The notes under the pieces are model-generated. The model worked only from the letters and a program-made list of their open reading frames with translations. It did not search any database and had not been told where the DNA came from. A stretch of 64,000 nt of DNA. Source: Ooceraea biroi. Taxonomy: Eukaryota > Arthropoda > Insecta > Hymenoptera > Formicidae. Each line of letters opens with the position of its first letter. Position 1 is the stretch's first letter. The DNA lies in the NCBI RefSeq assembly GCF_003672135.1, contig NC_039514.1, forward strand, positions 11,335,787 to 11,399,786. Reading direction: 5' to 3'. The position numbers and the translations under genes were made by a program. Shown here piece after piece: positions 27,554 to 41,190 of this stretch.

Positions 27554-30500
27554 CGCCGTTTATAGCAGCCCTCATAGCGGTTCGTAATGGCTACGAGGGA
27601 AGCCGCATCCGAGCCGTGTCTCTCATCTCCGGAGCATATGTGTACGCGGGACACGCACGTGTTCCCCAGTCACGCACGAGAATGTTCGTTCTCTTGTGCC
27701 CTGGAACCACGACGTCCCGAATCGACGAGTGCCGCGTTGACAGCCGGACGAGTACGAGACTCGACGATCGAAAAACCCGCGAAGGGGAATTTTTATGATG
27801 GTTAAAGGTGTTGCTCCCTTCCGCGTTTACGGCTCCGGCCTCTTTGCACGCTTTATTATACTGCGAAGCGCGAGGAATAAAATCTCGAAGTTAGAGATGC
27901 TCTCGAGAATGTAGATACTACATCTCGAAAATGCACATGAGTTTGATGAGCGAAACGTGCATTGTATCGACACAATACGTAGGGAAGTACTGATGCCCTG
28001 ATTTTGCACATTTGCAAGATTTATCTTGGAAGTGGAAGTTTCGCGATTCTGTTTTAATAAGTTCACGCAGCGAAGTTTTCTATTACCTGGAGGAATTCGG
28101 CCTTATATCCTGAGATTAAATCAACGGGCCGTTGCCTTTCTGACCCTTTGAGATTCGCAATTAAATAGCTTCCCAAATGAAATTTTTCCGCATAGGGAGA
28201 TGCCTGCGCACTGTGATACTAATTTATTCTTCGGAGACTTTGCTCGTGAAAGTCATTTAAGTCTCATTAAATAGCTCATTAAATCTCAGATAAAATTCTC
28301 GTAGGAGAAACCCGAATGTTCTCAAGGAATAGTGTTCTATATGTGCGGGTGAATATCTAGCGAAATTATTTGCCGCATGCAAGTCGCAATTGGCATGAAG
28401 GCTCTTTAATTCTATTATCGTGATATTCTTCTCGTTTCATGAAACTACGCTAATTATTCGCTATTAAGCTTGCACGCTGCTTCCTTAATTCACCTGTTTC
28501 ATTAGCGGCCGCATCGGAAGACTCGTTAAAAGGAAAAAAATTTGCCAGTTTGCCGGTAAAAGGTTAAATATTTTACCGCCAGCTCTCCGTTGGAGCCCTG
28601 ATCAAGCCCCTAATCCCGGAGTTCATTTAATCCTCCGACCGCGTTCCAGCCTCGCGGGAGTTTTGAAAGTTGCGCGTATCTCCTGAAAATTGGATGAAAA
28701 GCTCCGCGAGAGATTTTCTCGCCTCGAATTGATGTTTTCAAGTCTTTTATACCTTGTGCGAACGCTATTAAACGCTTTACGAGTCCCGGAGTTGAGTCTC
28801 TACGCTCTTCAAATATTTACGCTTGCGCGCAATGCACTTTCCTCCTGCGATATACGCGCTCTCCGTAACACAATTGCTCGGCCTTTACACGGAGTACTTC
28901 TTATACCGACGATGGCACATTTAATCTGCATATTCTTCGTTTAATGTCCCGCGGATCGTTTTAACAAAACTCTGTTATAATGATGTCTCCTTTGGAGCAA
29001 TCTTTTATTGTGATAATAAACATTTACTTCATATACAAACGTAAATGAAGGGCAAGTGTGCCAAAAAATACCGTTGGCTCTTCTTAATAAATTAAAAAAA
29101 GATATTTTATAGCTAATAATAAATAGTTAATAAATCGTTCTAATGACTTCAAAATTGTTTCAATTCTTTCACTTCTGAATATTTCAACATGTCATATCCT
29201 AATAAAAGAAACACCCTTTGCACGCTTGAAAGAATCCTCGCCATACAACGCTAAAAAATTTCGTCAAAAAATGACAAACAGTCGCGAGTGGGATCCTTGT
29301 TACATTTGCCGGGCAATTAACGAGGTTGTAATTAGGACAGTTGGTTGCAATCGTTAGTGGACGAATCGTCCATTCCATTCTAGTGTTAATGACGTTTTGC
29401 CACCCTCCTTCCACCCCGAAGCCGCAATGAAAACCGGGCCCGGTTTTCGCGCGCTGGCGGCTCTCCTCATTAACGTCGGACCGCGATTCCAACGTGCAGC
29501 GGCGTTAACGCCTCGTTAGCGTTTCGCGAGCGGGACGTCGCGCTAGATAGGCGCGCGAAATTTATTGGCTCGTAAATTTGCGCTTTCCCGAATATACCTG
29601 TGTGCACCTACACACAGAGTCGTTACACACACAGGCAGAGATGGAACCATGTAACGTTTGTGTTCTTCCGCGCGGCATGGCGCTCCCGTGGGCGTTCTGT
29701 CGCGCGGATGTCGCACCGAAGGCTCATATGGGGGGACACCTACGGCGCGAACGAGAGGATAAACATCGTCCCACTGCCCCCTCGATATGATAATATAATA
29801 AATCGAGCGCCGCACGCTTGCGGGAAATTACCGAACATTAGCGGCGCGCTCGAGCTTCGCGCGACCGAGCGAGCGAGTCGGCTCGGCATACGTCCCTGTA
29901 ATTTGTGCCCCGTTTGTGCAGCCCACGTGGCGTCCCTCAATGGGACTCGAGAGCATATCGCGTATCGTCACGGATACGCGTGGTATCAAACGATTGTGCC
30001 GGACGTTTGTTCGCCTATCGAAACATATCGAGCTTTCACCGCTCGTGTGCATTCGCGCGCGCACGAGCGAGAATGATTTGCAGCGGAGATCGCGCGCGAT
30101 AAATTTTGCGGAGATAGGCTGTTGTCGACGCGAACGCGAACGCGGTGCATCAGTTGGAAATAATGGTTTCACGTGTCGCGCGTTGCAATTTTTTTGAGTA
30201 AGAGTTATTTTTCCCATTTTTCTCTCTCTTTTCTCTCTTTCTTTTAAAGTAATTGCGATACTTGTCAGTGGATTAAAATAAAGTAATGGAATAGTCAAAT
30301 CAAGAAATTATGACGCGAGAACTTCGTTTGCATGCGCTAGATGAATACGAGGGCTCAAAGGATTAAGTGTAATAAAGACACATTTGCGCGTGTTTGCATC
30401 AGCGAGACTAGCGAGTTCTACAGTCCACGTTTCACAAGGTATTACAGACAGAAAAAAAGAAAAGAAAAATTATCTTAGCGCCGTGGATATTATATAATTG

Positions 30501-31430
30501 AATTATCTTTTTATGAAATAAAAATGCTCTTGTCTAGAAGTAATACTCCTTCTTTGTCTTTAACGTTTTTGAAGACGTACAACCATGAATCACCGCAGAA
30601 TCTTCTTATACACAGAACGTATTACATTCATCACTTTCGCGCTTGCTTTCAGACTGCTTGTCTTAAATAAGCTTACTATTTTAAACAGTTTTATGATTCA
30701 TCTTCATCGTGGTTTACATTAAAATTATTTCTCGCTTGTAACTAAAAAATCTTTAGAACCGAAGCCATTTCTCGATGAAGAATCGTGTACTCAAAGTTAA
30801 ACTGAAACTGCTCAAAGAAGCCAGAAAGATGTAGAAAGAGACGATATATGCATCCTAAACTGCGTGTTATCCGTAACTAACTACGTCGCACGTGCTAATA
30901 AGAGGAACGACTCCGTCCTCGCCCGAGGCGGGCAACACACACCATGCCATCGGTAGCAGCACAATTTTAATGCTGCTCGTGTATAATCACGCGTGGCCCG
31001 TCAGGCGATTTCACGCTTTCGGATTTTCTTGTAGGCGCCGAGTTCCGTTCGCGCGATGCCAGCGTGGAAACGTAGCCGGCAGGCCGATGGCTGGATGATG
31101 ATTCCACGCTCGGGACTCGATAATATCTGACATTGCCGTGGTGGGTATCTCCTCGAGTATCTCCACAAGATCATCCGCCATGGATACCTTTCCACAGCGG
31201 ACGCAGTCCCGTCTCGTTTCACGCGTAGAAACGTAACAATCTTGGCAGTGCGGAAGCGCATGTTACAAGCTTCGTTGAGGAGGACGCGGGAGGATTGCAG
31301 AGAAAGCGTGACTTCGGGTGGTCGTCGGATAATCGGCAGAATGCAGTTACTCAGGCGAGACCGAGGAGCGCTCCAAGAATCATTGCCGATTGTCGCGAGA
31401 TTGTTATGCCGGATGCATATTGTGAATCCA

Positions 31431-34400
31431 TATAGTTTTTTTTTTTAGAAATCTTATGGAAGATTAACAGGGAAGAATTGCGACGTTTAAAAATTGAAAA
31501 ACGCTCAATGTAAATTATGTGTAATATCGTTAATATTATTGTGGTAAAACAGCAACGACGAATATTAAATGAAAGATTTATGTTTTGCCACGTGTTTTAA
31601 TGTGGCAGATCATAAATTCAGTTAATACTGAATTAAGATTAGCTTGAATAAATATCTACAACACTGCATTATTTTTTAGAATACCGAGATTTGTAGTTCA
31701 CGTCGGATCTGCATCGTTTATAACTGACAACGATGAAATTCCGCTTCGTAACACACATAGTAATCTCGGAGTTGCCCGAAGCTAATCTTGAGACCAGTAG
31801 AATCAGTCGCGCTTTGCAAATCTCCACGTGATTACCCATATTATTATGATGGCGTTACGAGATGAAAATTTCACGCTTTGTAAGCTGTAGCGATTTTCTA
31901 ACGCTCTAATGGTAACCATCAGTGTGTAACTATCGTTAACTATCATTTATCATCCTTATTTAGCGCGAACATGGAATATCTAAAATCAGTAAGATTACAC
32001 TAGATTACAAAAAAATATTCTTTTTCATTATTTGGAAGTTCCAAATTGGAACCAGACAAAATGTTTCTTATAGATTTTTGGTGAAAACAATACCGCAAGC
32101 CAATTTTCACTAGCACGTCAGGTTTCCAAAATAATTAAGGTTTAAAATTGGCTTTTTTGCGATATTTTAAATTTTTTGTAAAAAAATGTCAATGTTATTT
32201 TGAAATTTTGATCAGAAGTCATGAATATATTGTTCATTCTCGGTAAAATTTCTTTTTATTTCGATATCTTTCTTTTTAGCTTGGTTTTGTCTAAGGAAAA
32301 GCGGTTGAGCATACATAAACGGACAAAATCCTGCGCGGGTAATTCCGACGAGCTGCTGATGGCTGACCTGAGGGTTAATTGCACCCTCGCCAAGACTTCT
32401 CCATCCCCCTATACCATTTCGCTGTAGGTATCTCTCGTAGCACACCGCAATCTCTAAAACGCGCTTAATTCTATATAATCACCGATCATTTTTAAAAACG
32501 CCTCGATGGCCACGCAATGAAAATTTCTTTACTACTAATTGTTCCGCCGGCCTTGGGCATTATTCCAGAATCATTGTTTGGAATTAAATCGATTCGCGAT
32601 AACATCACGCAACATTACACGATAATTTGTAACTCGGAAAAATTCATTAAATTATATAAAGGCTTCATTTTCACGTTTAATAAAATAAAATGTTTTTTTT
32701 AAAGCGCAATAATATCCGATATTTCCACTAGTATGTTCGTACCAGAAGTATTTTATAAATAAAAGCGCCCGGAAGCGCAAATAAAATCATGCCACGACTG
32801 TCAGAACCACGAAATAGTTTTAATGCATTTTCCACACTTTATGTTTACTTAATGTTTACAAATAATTTCAGGTAAAATTTCGAATAAAAATTCACGCATT
32901 CTCGCTCGGAATATAAACTATTTTTCGAATTGTTTCCGATACCACCTCACTCTGCAGCGCGTGTGCATAAACGCAAGCGTGTACTGAATGAACTTCGACC
33001 ATCGTTCTATAAAATATTTCTCATACACTGTCGGACAACGAACCAAGGTGTCTTTTCTTTTAGAACAGTTTCATCTTCATTAGGAACGCCGTTATCTCCC
33101 GATTATGCCGTTCTCCCGTCGCCTCCTCCCAAGAGTTCATCGTAACAGGAACTTATGGAACTCTGCCACGGATTGATGAAACGCGCGCAGCGCCGAGCGA
33201 TCGACGAAGGTTTCCCCGATCGGAATTTCTACGTCTCGCCGCCCCCCAATGAAAGGATCCCCATTAAACTCGACCTCGTTAGAGAGGCTGGACAGGCGAG
33301 ACCGTGACGCGCACTTCACGGATCGGCTACTAGACGTTTCAGCGTCGGCTCTATCTTCGGCCTATCCATACAACTTTCAAAGGCGGTATGCCGACTCAAG
33401 TCAAGTATCATCGGTCGCGTCCGGGGCGAGTTTAACGTTGATTGCCAGCTGTATCGATAAGATCTGACGCTCGAGTTTCCGAAGTCGGCGATAGGTCACG
33501 AACTCCACGGTTGAAAGCGTGTCCTGAACGCGATGACTTCGGCACTCAGAGCTGACGATACTGCCGAGCAACGTGCGTGCAAACTTCCTCGGGGTACGGA
33601 ACAAACTTCGAGATACAATCGAGCACGTATTTGGTCAGTGCAACGCACGATAACTGTCTGATAAAAAAAATGCACATTCGATACGTCCGTTTGCGAACGC
33701 CGCTTATCGCTCGATTCTCGTGATTGTTCTTGAGCTTTATAGGGTGATTACTATGTGCATTTGTGTTATTAATTTACGTGCGAGATAAGAAAATATGTAG
33801 CAAATATCGCGGAGCTAAATGTTTCGTAGGTAAGGCACTCGGGAATAAAAATAATTTGCGACTCGTAACGGAAATTTAGAATGCATAGAGGAGGACAGAG
33901 TAAACGCGGCAAAGTTGAAATTCCTCGCAGTAAATCGGTAGCGAGAGTAACTTGTCCCTGGAACACGCTCCTCCTCTGTCAACGAGGGGGTAATAAAAGC
34001 GGCAGGTTTGCTCCGAGCTCGAGTCTCGCTCTTTCTCGAGCGAGCGAAATCCGTCTTACACATAAAACGCGGCAGCGATAGAAATCGCGCGCTTGTACCG
34101 AAACCGTAAACGATACAAACTGTGCAAGTTGCCGTAATTTATGGGTCGACATTCCCGTTCCCGAGAAGAAGGGTGAAACAGAGAGAAATAGAGAAAGAAC
34201 GGAGGGAACGGCATAAAAAGCGCGGTATAATCCGCGGCGCGGACCGATCGATCGTTAATCTCGATCCGGCGTCTCGCAGGAGTAATACGACCGTCTTAAA
34301 TCAGCGGAAATGGCGTCTTCTTTAACAGTAGAGTCAAGAGGTGTAGGTTTTATCTGGAAATAAATAGGAGATTTGTGAAAGTTGGCCCATTTTGTCGCTT

Positions 34401-34544
34401 CCGATGAAGAGGAAGAAGAAAAACACGCCGCTTGCTTTGCGTCATATCGATGGGAAAAATATCTTTAATCCGTACGAATAAGTCATTCCAATAAACCGAT
34501 AAAAACACATAGATCTCATTTAAAGGCGTCTTTTTAGTTAATAC
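31431..34544. other. AT-rich then GC-rich block, no supported gene
   Basis: AT-rich to about 32960 with the inverted repeat at 32094-32161, then moderately GC-rich to 34350. No exon-like open frame with splice sites was recognised. Confidence 0.6.
32094..32161. repeat. Inverted repeat, 11-bp perfect core arms
   Basis: AAGCCAATTTT (32097-32107) pairs exactly with AAAATTGGCTT (32144-32154). An outer CGCAA / TTGCG pair lies beyond a small bulge. The AT-rich surroundings make chance more likely than for the longer repeats. Confidence 0.5.
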
Positions 34545-34613
34545 GGGCTGTATAACATATATTCGTTATTAAAAACACTAAACAAATGGAGTGAATATAT
34601 ATTACAATCCAAT
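34545..34613 (+). mobile_element. Short inverted-repeat element, copy 1
   Basis: The ends TGTATAACATATATTC and GAATATATATTACAATCC are inverted repeats around a 28-nt core with TTATTAAAAACACTA. The same core and ends occur in opposite orientation at 46995-47060, about 80 percent alike by eye over some 55 bp. Two dispersed copies with matching ends suggest a small MITE. No target duplication is clear. Confidence 0.6.
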
Positions 34614-34632
34614 ACATCTCTTAGAACATTTA

Positions 34633-35008
34633 GGTCCAGTTCCACAAAATCGAACTTAAACCGAGCTTAACTGAACGATCGTCACATTTAACGCTATGGT
34701 TATTGCGGTCCACATCGTGTTTTTAACTGTAGTTTAGCTAATCCTATAGTCCGTACGAAGAAACTCTCAAAGATTTCTATTTCTTTTGAAACATCGAATA
34801 TGATAATAAATGGAGACGTTGCTAGACAAATTTTAACGCTGAAATCGGTGGCGCTACAGTATTAAACTTCGTTTATATTCATTAAACGCCCAAAATTTGG
34901 CGTTTAACTTTAAAATCGACGTTAATCGTAGTTTATAACAATTGTGAAACGCGACATTTCTTGAAAACTTTAATGACTTAAACTACGTTTAAGTTGTGGA
35001 ACTGGGCC
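34633..35008. mobile_element. MITE-like element, 376 bp, GGYCCAGTTCCACAA termini, TTA target duplication
   Basis: The left end GGTCCAGTTCCACAAA and the right end TTGTGGAACTGGGCC are inverted repeats flanked by TTA at 34630-34632 and 35009-35011. The inner right side, read in reverse, has ACGTAGTTTAAGTCA and resembles the sub-terminal CCGTAGTTTAACTCA of the element at 42372-42510, so the two are probably related. The interior has no sustained reading frame. Confidence 0.78.
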
Positions 35009-35370
35009 TTAATCTTATTATGAAAATATTCACTTTCAATATATTTATAATGTAGATAAACAAAACGAATGTTGTCAGAAGTACCAGCAAAAAGGAGCAA
35101 CTTTCACGTCTTTCTTATTCTCAGATAAATGTATGTACATCTCAACTAGATTATAATCAAGTCAAGAATGGTCTTACACAAAGAGAAACGTGGATGTATT
35201 GGACGTTTAACAAGGCGATATTGAGGCGTGCCGATTCGGATATCGAGGCGAGCTCGTTCATTAGGATGTCATTATTGGCCCCGGACTGGCAGAGTGTAAC
35301 TAGATCAATTAGCCGCTTTCGAAGATCCGCATACATGTTCTCGCACGCGCGCGAGTACATCAGAAGAACA

Positions 35371-35395
35371 CACGACGATAACGACGATGACGATG
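35371..35395. repeat. (GAC/GAT)n trinucleotide tract
   Basis: CACGACGATAACGACGATGA continuing CGATG. An impure short run. Confidence 0.65.
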
Positions 35396-38292
35396 GCACA
35401 TCTCGCCGAAATCGAATTTTCGTGGATGCTCTCGGCGCTATCCGGCTCGTCTGTTCGATGAGGCCACGACATAGATGAGATACGAAGGCGCGAAGTAATC
35501 CGTTTAAGTGCCGTGCTAAGTGCACGCGCGAGGCGACGCGAATCTCGTTGGTGTGAAACGCATCGCGCACGTCCGGACGTGTCTCGGCTCGGCACAATGG
35601 ACCTCATTACACGCGACGTCGGGACCTCGAAGATGGCTGGTAATTGAAGAGGCACGTTTAGCCCGCTAAAAGCAACCCCTGACCCGCCGCCACCTTTGGT
35701 GGAACTCTGAGTGCGCGACGACGCGCCGCGCGATGGAATTACCCGCTGCGAATGGCCGCGCGAGAGATCGCGCAACACGTATCAATAGAAATCAGCGATC
35801 TTCGGATCAAGTCGGATCAAGCCGAGGCATTGAACATGCGAGAGAGTCACACTGATCGAGCTTAATTGTTGTCAAGAATTATCAAAAATGAAGGAAATCT
35901 TGATAAATTATATTTAAAAAGTAAATTAAAATATTATTTTGTCATGATTTCTTGTAAAATAGATCTCAAAGATTAAAATCTTACAGGAATCTGGATTTCA
36001 AGCATAATAAAAATAGCAAACAATTTGGAAACATTCTTCATGCGAAAGTCGATTAAATTTGATTTTACAAAAGAGAAAAGGAAAAGAGAATAAAGGACGG
36101 TTAATTACAACATATATCGCGCCGTAACGTTGATAAACGACGATGTCTAATTTTGGAGGAGCAATTCCACGGGAATTTTATAATCCCGGGGAGAAAGGAG
36201 AACACATGAGAGATCGCACGGAGGGTCAGGATCATGCGCACGATCCGAGCGATTCTGATGGCCACCCGGAAGTAACCATGCAAGCGTGATTACGATGATC
36301 GCGTCGATGTATCCCTCCGAACGGTACGAAAATTAGCTCGTAATTTCAGTACAGGTGTTCCTTACCCGTCCGTTGGCGGATCGTCCCACGCGTACCGGCG
36401 AAACTTTCGATCGAGAGAGGCGACTCGCGCGCTATGGTACTGTGGTATTAATAATCGCGGTGGTCCTTCCTCTGATCTCCCCCGTTATTCGCGGAGGAGA
36501 TTGCAACTTTGCGCCGCGGAGGTCCTCTTTTAAACGAATATTAATTAGTAGCGATTGTTCAAGCGCATGACAGTTCGTACAAAAGAAGATAAATTCCTAT
36601 GCAATTTACAATTAATTTTCATGGTTAAAATATAATATTATAATATACCTTATAGAAAACGACATTGATTTACTGAGCGACTAACTGATCTCTTTGATCT
36701 CTTGTTAATCTTTTCTTTCTAATGACGTGCCTCGAGAAACGCTCACAGATTACCGACATCGACAATTATTCCCGACACGTCTCGGCGACAATCCTAGCGT
36801 TGTTGGACGACAGCAAAGAGACGCGACGGCGCGCTAATCTGCATGATCGCGCGGAAAACGAGGCGAATTAAGCACGGCTTCTCGCTCGGCACAATTTGTT
36901 CACGAGTTTCCCGTGGTTGTGACAAAGTCTCGAGAAAGCATTAGGCGTCTTTCTTAGCCTTCGCTCTTTCCCGCCTCATCTTTCTCTCTCTCTCTGCACC
37001 GTTCCTTTTTTGTGTGATACGTTGCAGCGAGCGCTCCTCGGGAAAAAGGGCGATGGGAGGGTGTGGGGAGGCGGTTTTAATTAATTATTCCGTGGGCGTC
37101 GTGCCGCTCAAAATTAAAATCGGTTCATTAAGCGGCGCTACGTGGAATTTTTTCCTAATCCGTTGAGGATCCATCGGGAGAGGAAAGGAGGAAAGGAGAG
37201 AACCGACGACAGCTACCGGTTTTCTACCTTCGTGAAGGAGAGAAGAGCCGCGTCGAGGAGGCTGGACCGCTGGAGCAGGACGAGAGAATTCGACTCGCTC
37301 GTTCGTACGCATCAGCGAAGCGCCTTAATGGCCCGACGACGAGTTGGCCTCGGCGGTTTTTTAGCCGGCGCCTGCGAGCAATAAATGCCTCGTTAACGAT
37401 CGTGTTTGCGAGCAATAATCGAAATTCCCGATTGGCGCGAGGCGGCGCGCGCTTTTACGGTGACGCTGGCGAACGCATCGCCGACACATTAAAGACGCAT
37501 AACGGAGTCGTATACGGTAACTTATTGTACTGCCGATACCATCATTATTTAGTAACAGCTGTACGAAATTCACACGGAAGAGCCGAGCGAGTATCAAGTT
37601 GCGCGCTGATGTTACTGCGTCGTGAGACGCATTGCGCATATCCTACACTTGACTATTTTCATGTAAATTAGTTGAAGTGCCGTGTCAAACGTGCGAGACT
37701 CTCACGATATACCTGTGAATTTTACCGGGAACCGTGTTAAAGAAAGTTGTAAAAATTCTTTTAGATTTTCCTCATATTAAATAAAAGTGTCAAGTTTGCA
37801 TATATTTATATATTTATTGAAATAGTTATATATAACGTACATCGCAATCACGTGAATCGCAATCGTGGTAGTAAACTTAAACTTAATCTCAGTATGGAAG
37901 TGCTTCGCGAAAAAAAGCGAAGACCGATTCGCTGAAGCAACGATTGAAATATGTTTATAGACTCAACTTTCGCGCTGGCATCTGTTCTGCGAGTGAGTGC
38001 GCCGGTGCCGCAATTTTGTAATAAACTTATCGGGCTGATGCGATAATTACCGCGCATCTGGCAAGGCCGATTCGCGTGATTACCGAGAGTAATCCGCGGG
38101 TGAGCCGAAGCGGATGGAAACCGAGATGGAGCACCTGTGGGCGCGGGATAACTTCTTGAGCGCGGCATGGCGCGGGTAATCGTGCAGCTTGCGTTATCTA
38201 TGGTTCGAAGCCGGCGTGGGTTCCGACCGCAAATGATGGGATAAAAGCGTCCTTGGCACGACAGGATGCAATTACATGGAGCTCTACGAAGA

Positions 38293-38306
38293 GGTACTCG
38301 AGTACC
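38293..38306. repeat. 14-bp perfect palindrome GGTACTCGAGTACC
   Basis: It is self-complementary and set between ATGGAG and CTCCAT, which are also complementary to each other, giving a nested symmetrical arrangement of about 50 bp. No gene context. Confidence 0.5.
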
Positions 38307-41144
38307 GCCGTGGCGACTCCATTTAAACTTTAAGTGGGACTTAAATTAAAATCCATCCTATAACGATTACGAGTGACATTTATACTATAAATTTCACGAC
38401 TCCGACGATGATGCACTTTTACCCCACCTTGGGCTCACTCTTCTTGTTTCCCGTACTCTTCCCGACGCTAACAGAAACTTCCTCTTTATTTTGACTCGTT
38501 TATTGATTTCGTTCAATTACTAGCATCATCGTGCACGTATTGTTTTAACGGAATAATGGATTTACTGTACCTCACGTTTTGTAAAAAGAAGATATACGGA
38601 AATTGTTGAACGAAATCGAGGTATCCCAATGTAGACATCACGAGGAATCGCGTCGATCATTCCCAACGATCTAAACGAGCGCATTTCGTTACGTTTCAAG
38701 ATTTCGGAAAGGAATTCCGAGCACGTAGACACCGCGTGCTGTACCAATAAAAGGGCCCGGCATACCTGAACGTGTTAGCGAAACGCTCGAGGTGTATGAA
38801 TCGACCGCTTCCTCGCAGCACTGGAATTCTTCCCGCTGCGAGATGAGAAAAAGGAACTAAACGAACCACGCTGAGAAGGCTCAACTTGATTCTCTTACAT
38901 CTTCGCCTAGTAATTTAAGAAATTTAGGAAATTCTCGGTAAAAAAAGTAAATTAAGGAAATGATCAAATTTAGCAATGATCTAGACGAAATTTTTTATTA
39001 ACGCGATTAATGTGATATACTTTTACTCTTACGATCGAATAAAAGAAAAGCAAAATTTAGAAATAAGAAAATCAAAATTGGTTTCTTTCAAAGGAAATCA
39101 AATTATTATTCTTTTGTAATATTCTATAATTTAATGACATTGGAAGCCCCGGGAAACATATCTGAATTCTATCTCTTCTGGTTTTCCATCAAACGTTGGA
39201 TCAATTTTAATAGGATAAAAAAGCGGGACAGCGCAATTTCCTCTCTTCTATATTAGATCAATCTTGCGGACGTATTCACCTAACCGCAAATATGGATCCA
39301 AAAATTTTTCAAAGACAATATGTACATCCAACCGTTGGGTTTCAATCGATATGTTCGTCACGAGAGAAATATTCGTCACTTGTCAATGATTGTGCGGCTT
39401 ACTGTGATAAAACGGATCTATGATAAACGTGATACGTCACTTTTAATATTTTTAAGTTTTGAATACACGAAATGCTAATATTTTGTGTTATTTTAAAATG
39501 TATTTTTATTTCAATTGGTATTAATTCAAAACTTAATTTATTAAAAGCGGAGTATCAAATTTACAGAGGTATAAAACGAATTATTCTTCACGATTGCATC
39601 TAATTCAAATAACTAAAGCTTTCCGGTGGAGCATTGTTTCGTACAACTGAACAAAGACATAAATAATAAAAGAGATATTCCAATCCGACAAGCATAAGAC
39701 TAACAAGACGTGCGAAGATTTAAAATAAAGAAAAATATGTCTTCCACGCGCGTAAAAGCCTGCCGAAAGTGTATGGATAAACGTCAAAGATTAGATTAGA
39801 GATATCTGTCAGTGCGTGTTGAAAATGAGTCGACACAACTATCTAGATTTCCTTGACAAAGACCAGGTCAGGCACCTACTCGCGTTTCAACGTTCCGCGG
39901 TATTTTTTCTTGTCGAGACGAGAAGCAGATCATCCCTGAAGAATCAGAGCTTCTAGTTTCCTCTCCGGATGAAAATAAGAAATGATTCTGACTCTATTCG
40001 TGCGGACGAAACGCTTGAGGACAGACAAAATATGGTTATTTGAGTGAGAGATTAAGTGCTACCAAATTGCCTTTGATCGCAGCTATTCCACAGAGCACTA
40101 ATTTGGAAATAGATTTACTAGGGTTCCAGTGTTTGCTTTGGTAACACTTTATTTTCCCGTGGTCCGATTGATTTATGAGGGACGCCATAAAAATGGAGCT
40201 CCATTATTATAAAGTTAGAGTCAAGGTTCAGTCGAAGTTAATTAATATCGACGGCCTAGGTCCGAAAACACTAATTCGCCCGTAAGTACCAGCAGTAGAC
40301 GCCGTAGAACTCGCCGATTCTACTTCGATTAATCGCTAATTACAGCGATCATCTCTACGAAAACAACTCCGGGCTTTCTGACGTAGCTAGCTACAACTTA
40401 ATAACAGGAACCGATCTTGGAATTTCAGACGGTGGCTGAGCGTGGTTATTAACTATCGACGGGTTATCCGATCGACCCGATGCATAACGGCCAACTCGGA
40501 TTCAACAACATTCTTACTCATCGATCAAAGCCTGCGCTTCGCGCAAACCGATTTCCCATAAATCATCGACGGAGATTTTCCTGGCTTGGCTACGAAGGCA
40601 TTAAGAAAACGCTATTGATGTTGAGTTTAATAAACTTGGGTCGTCAATATATATTTCCATCAATATATTTATTGAATGTTATGGCTATATTTGCCAATTA
40701 TAATTGATAGGAAATTGTGATTTAATAGCAATTACTTTCTGTATTAAAATCAGAACAATGTTTTTAAAAACTTGCATATATGAATAACCGAATTGAGAAA
40801 AGACTTTTTAAAGAAGAGTGCGATTAAGGTTCAAAGACGTATCAACAACTCCTATTTTATTTCTGGCAGAAAGATGAACTCTTCCCGATAACGAACATAT
40901 AGAAAAGTACACAAGACTATAAGTTGCGTCACGACCAAAAGAAGCGAGCATCCGCTTCTGATGATTTGCCCGGAAGCAATAGTTTATTCTCAATATGTCT
41001 CGTGTTACAGTCAAGTTTCTATAACACGAAATTGTAGCGATACGAAGTGTCCCAAAACTACTTTCCCAACTAAAACCTTTCAGAAATTTCGAATGACGTT
41101 TCTCTATCATATTATATAAAAACGTATAAAAATCATACATCAAC

Positions 41145-41190
41145 TTTTATACGTTATAACAACAATAAATTTATACGTTACAACAATAAA
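41145..41190. repeat. Two tandem copies of a 21-25-bp unit
   Basis: TTTATACGTTATAACAACAA is followed by TTTATACGTTACAACAATAA, differing by a substitution and a small indel. Confidence 0.65.

Larger units (their letters stand above)
26651..31430. other. Mixed block, no supported gene
   Basis: It includes the G homopolymer, the GAN tract and a GC-rich part at 29250-30200 with a 158-codon + strand frame (29600-30076). That frame contains one C2H2-like spacing (see findings). The surrounding sequence gives no adjoining zinc fingers or other domain. Confidence 0.55.

Noticed and set aside
27469..27798. Acidic frame resembling a nuclear acidic domain
   Set aside because: The Asp/Glu run is a translated trinucleotide repeat. 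The remainder shows no similarity to anything I know.
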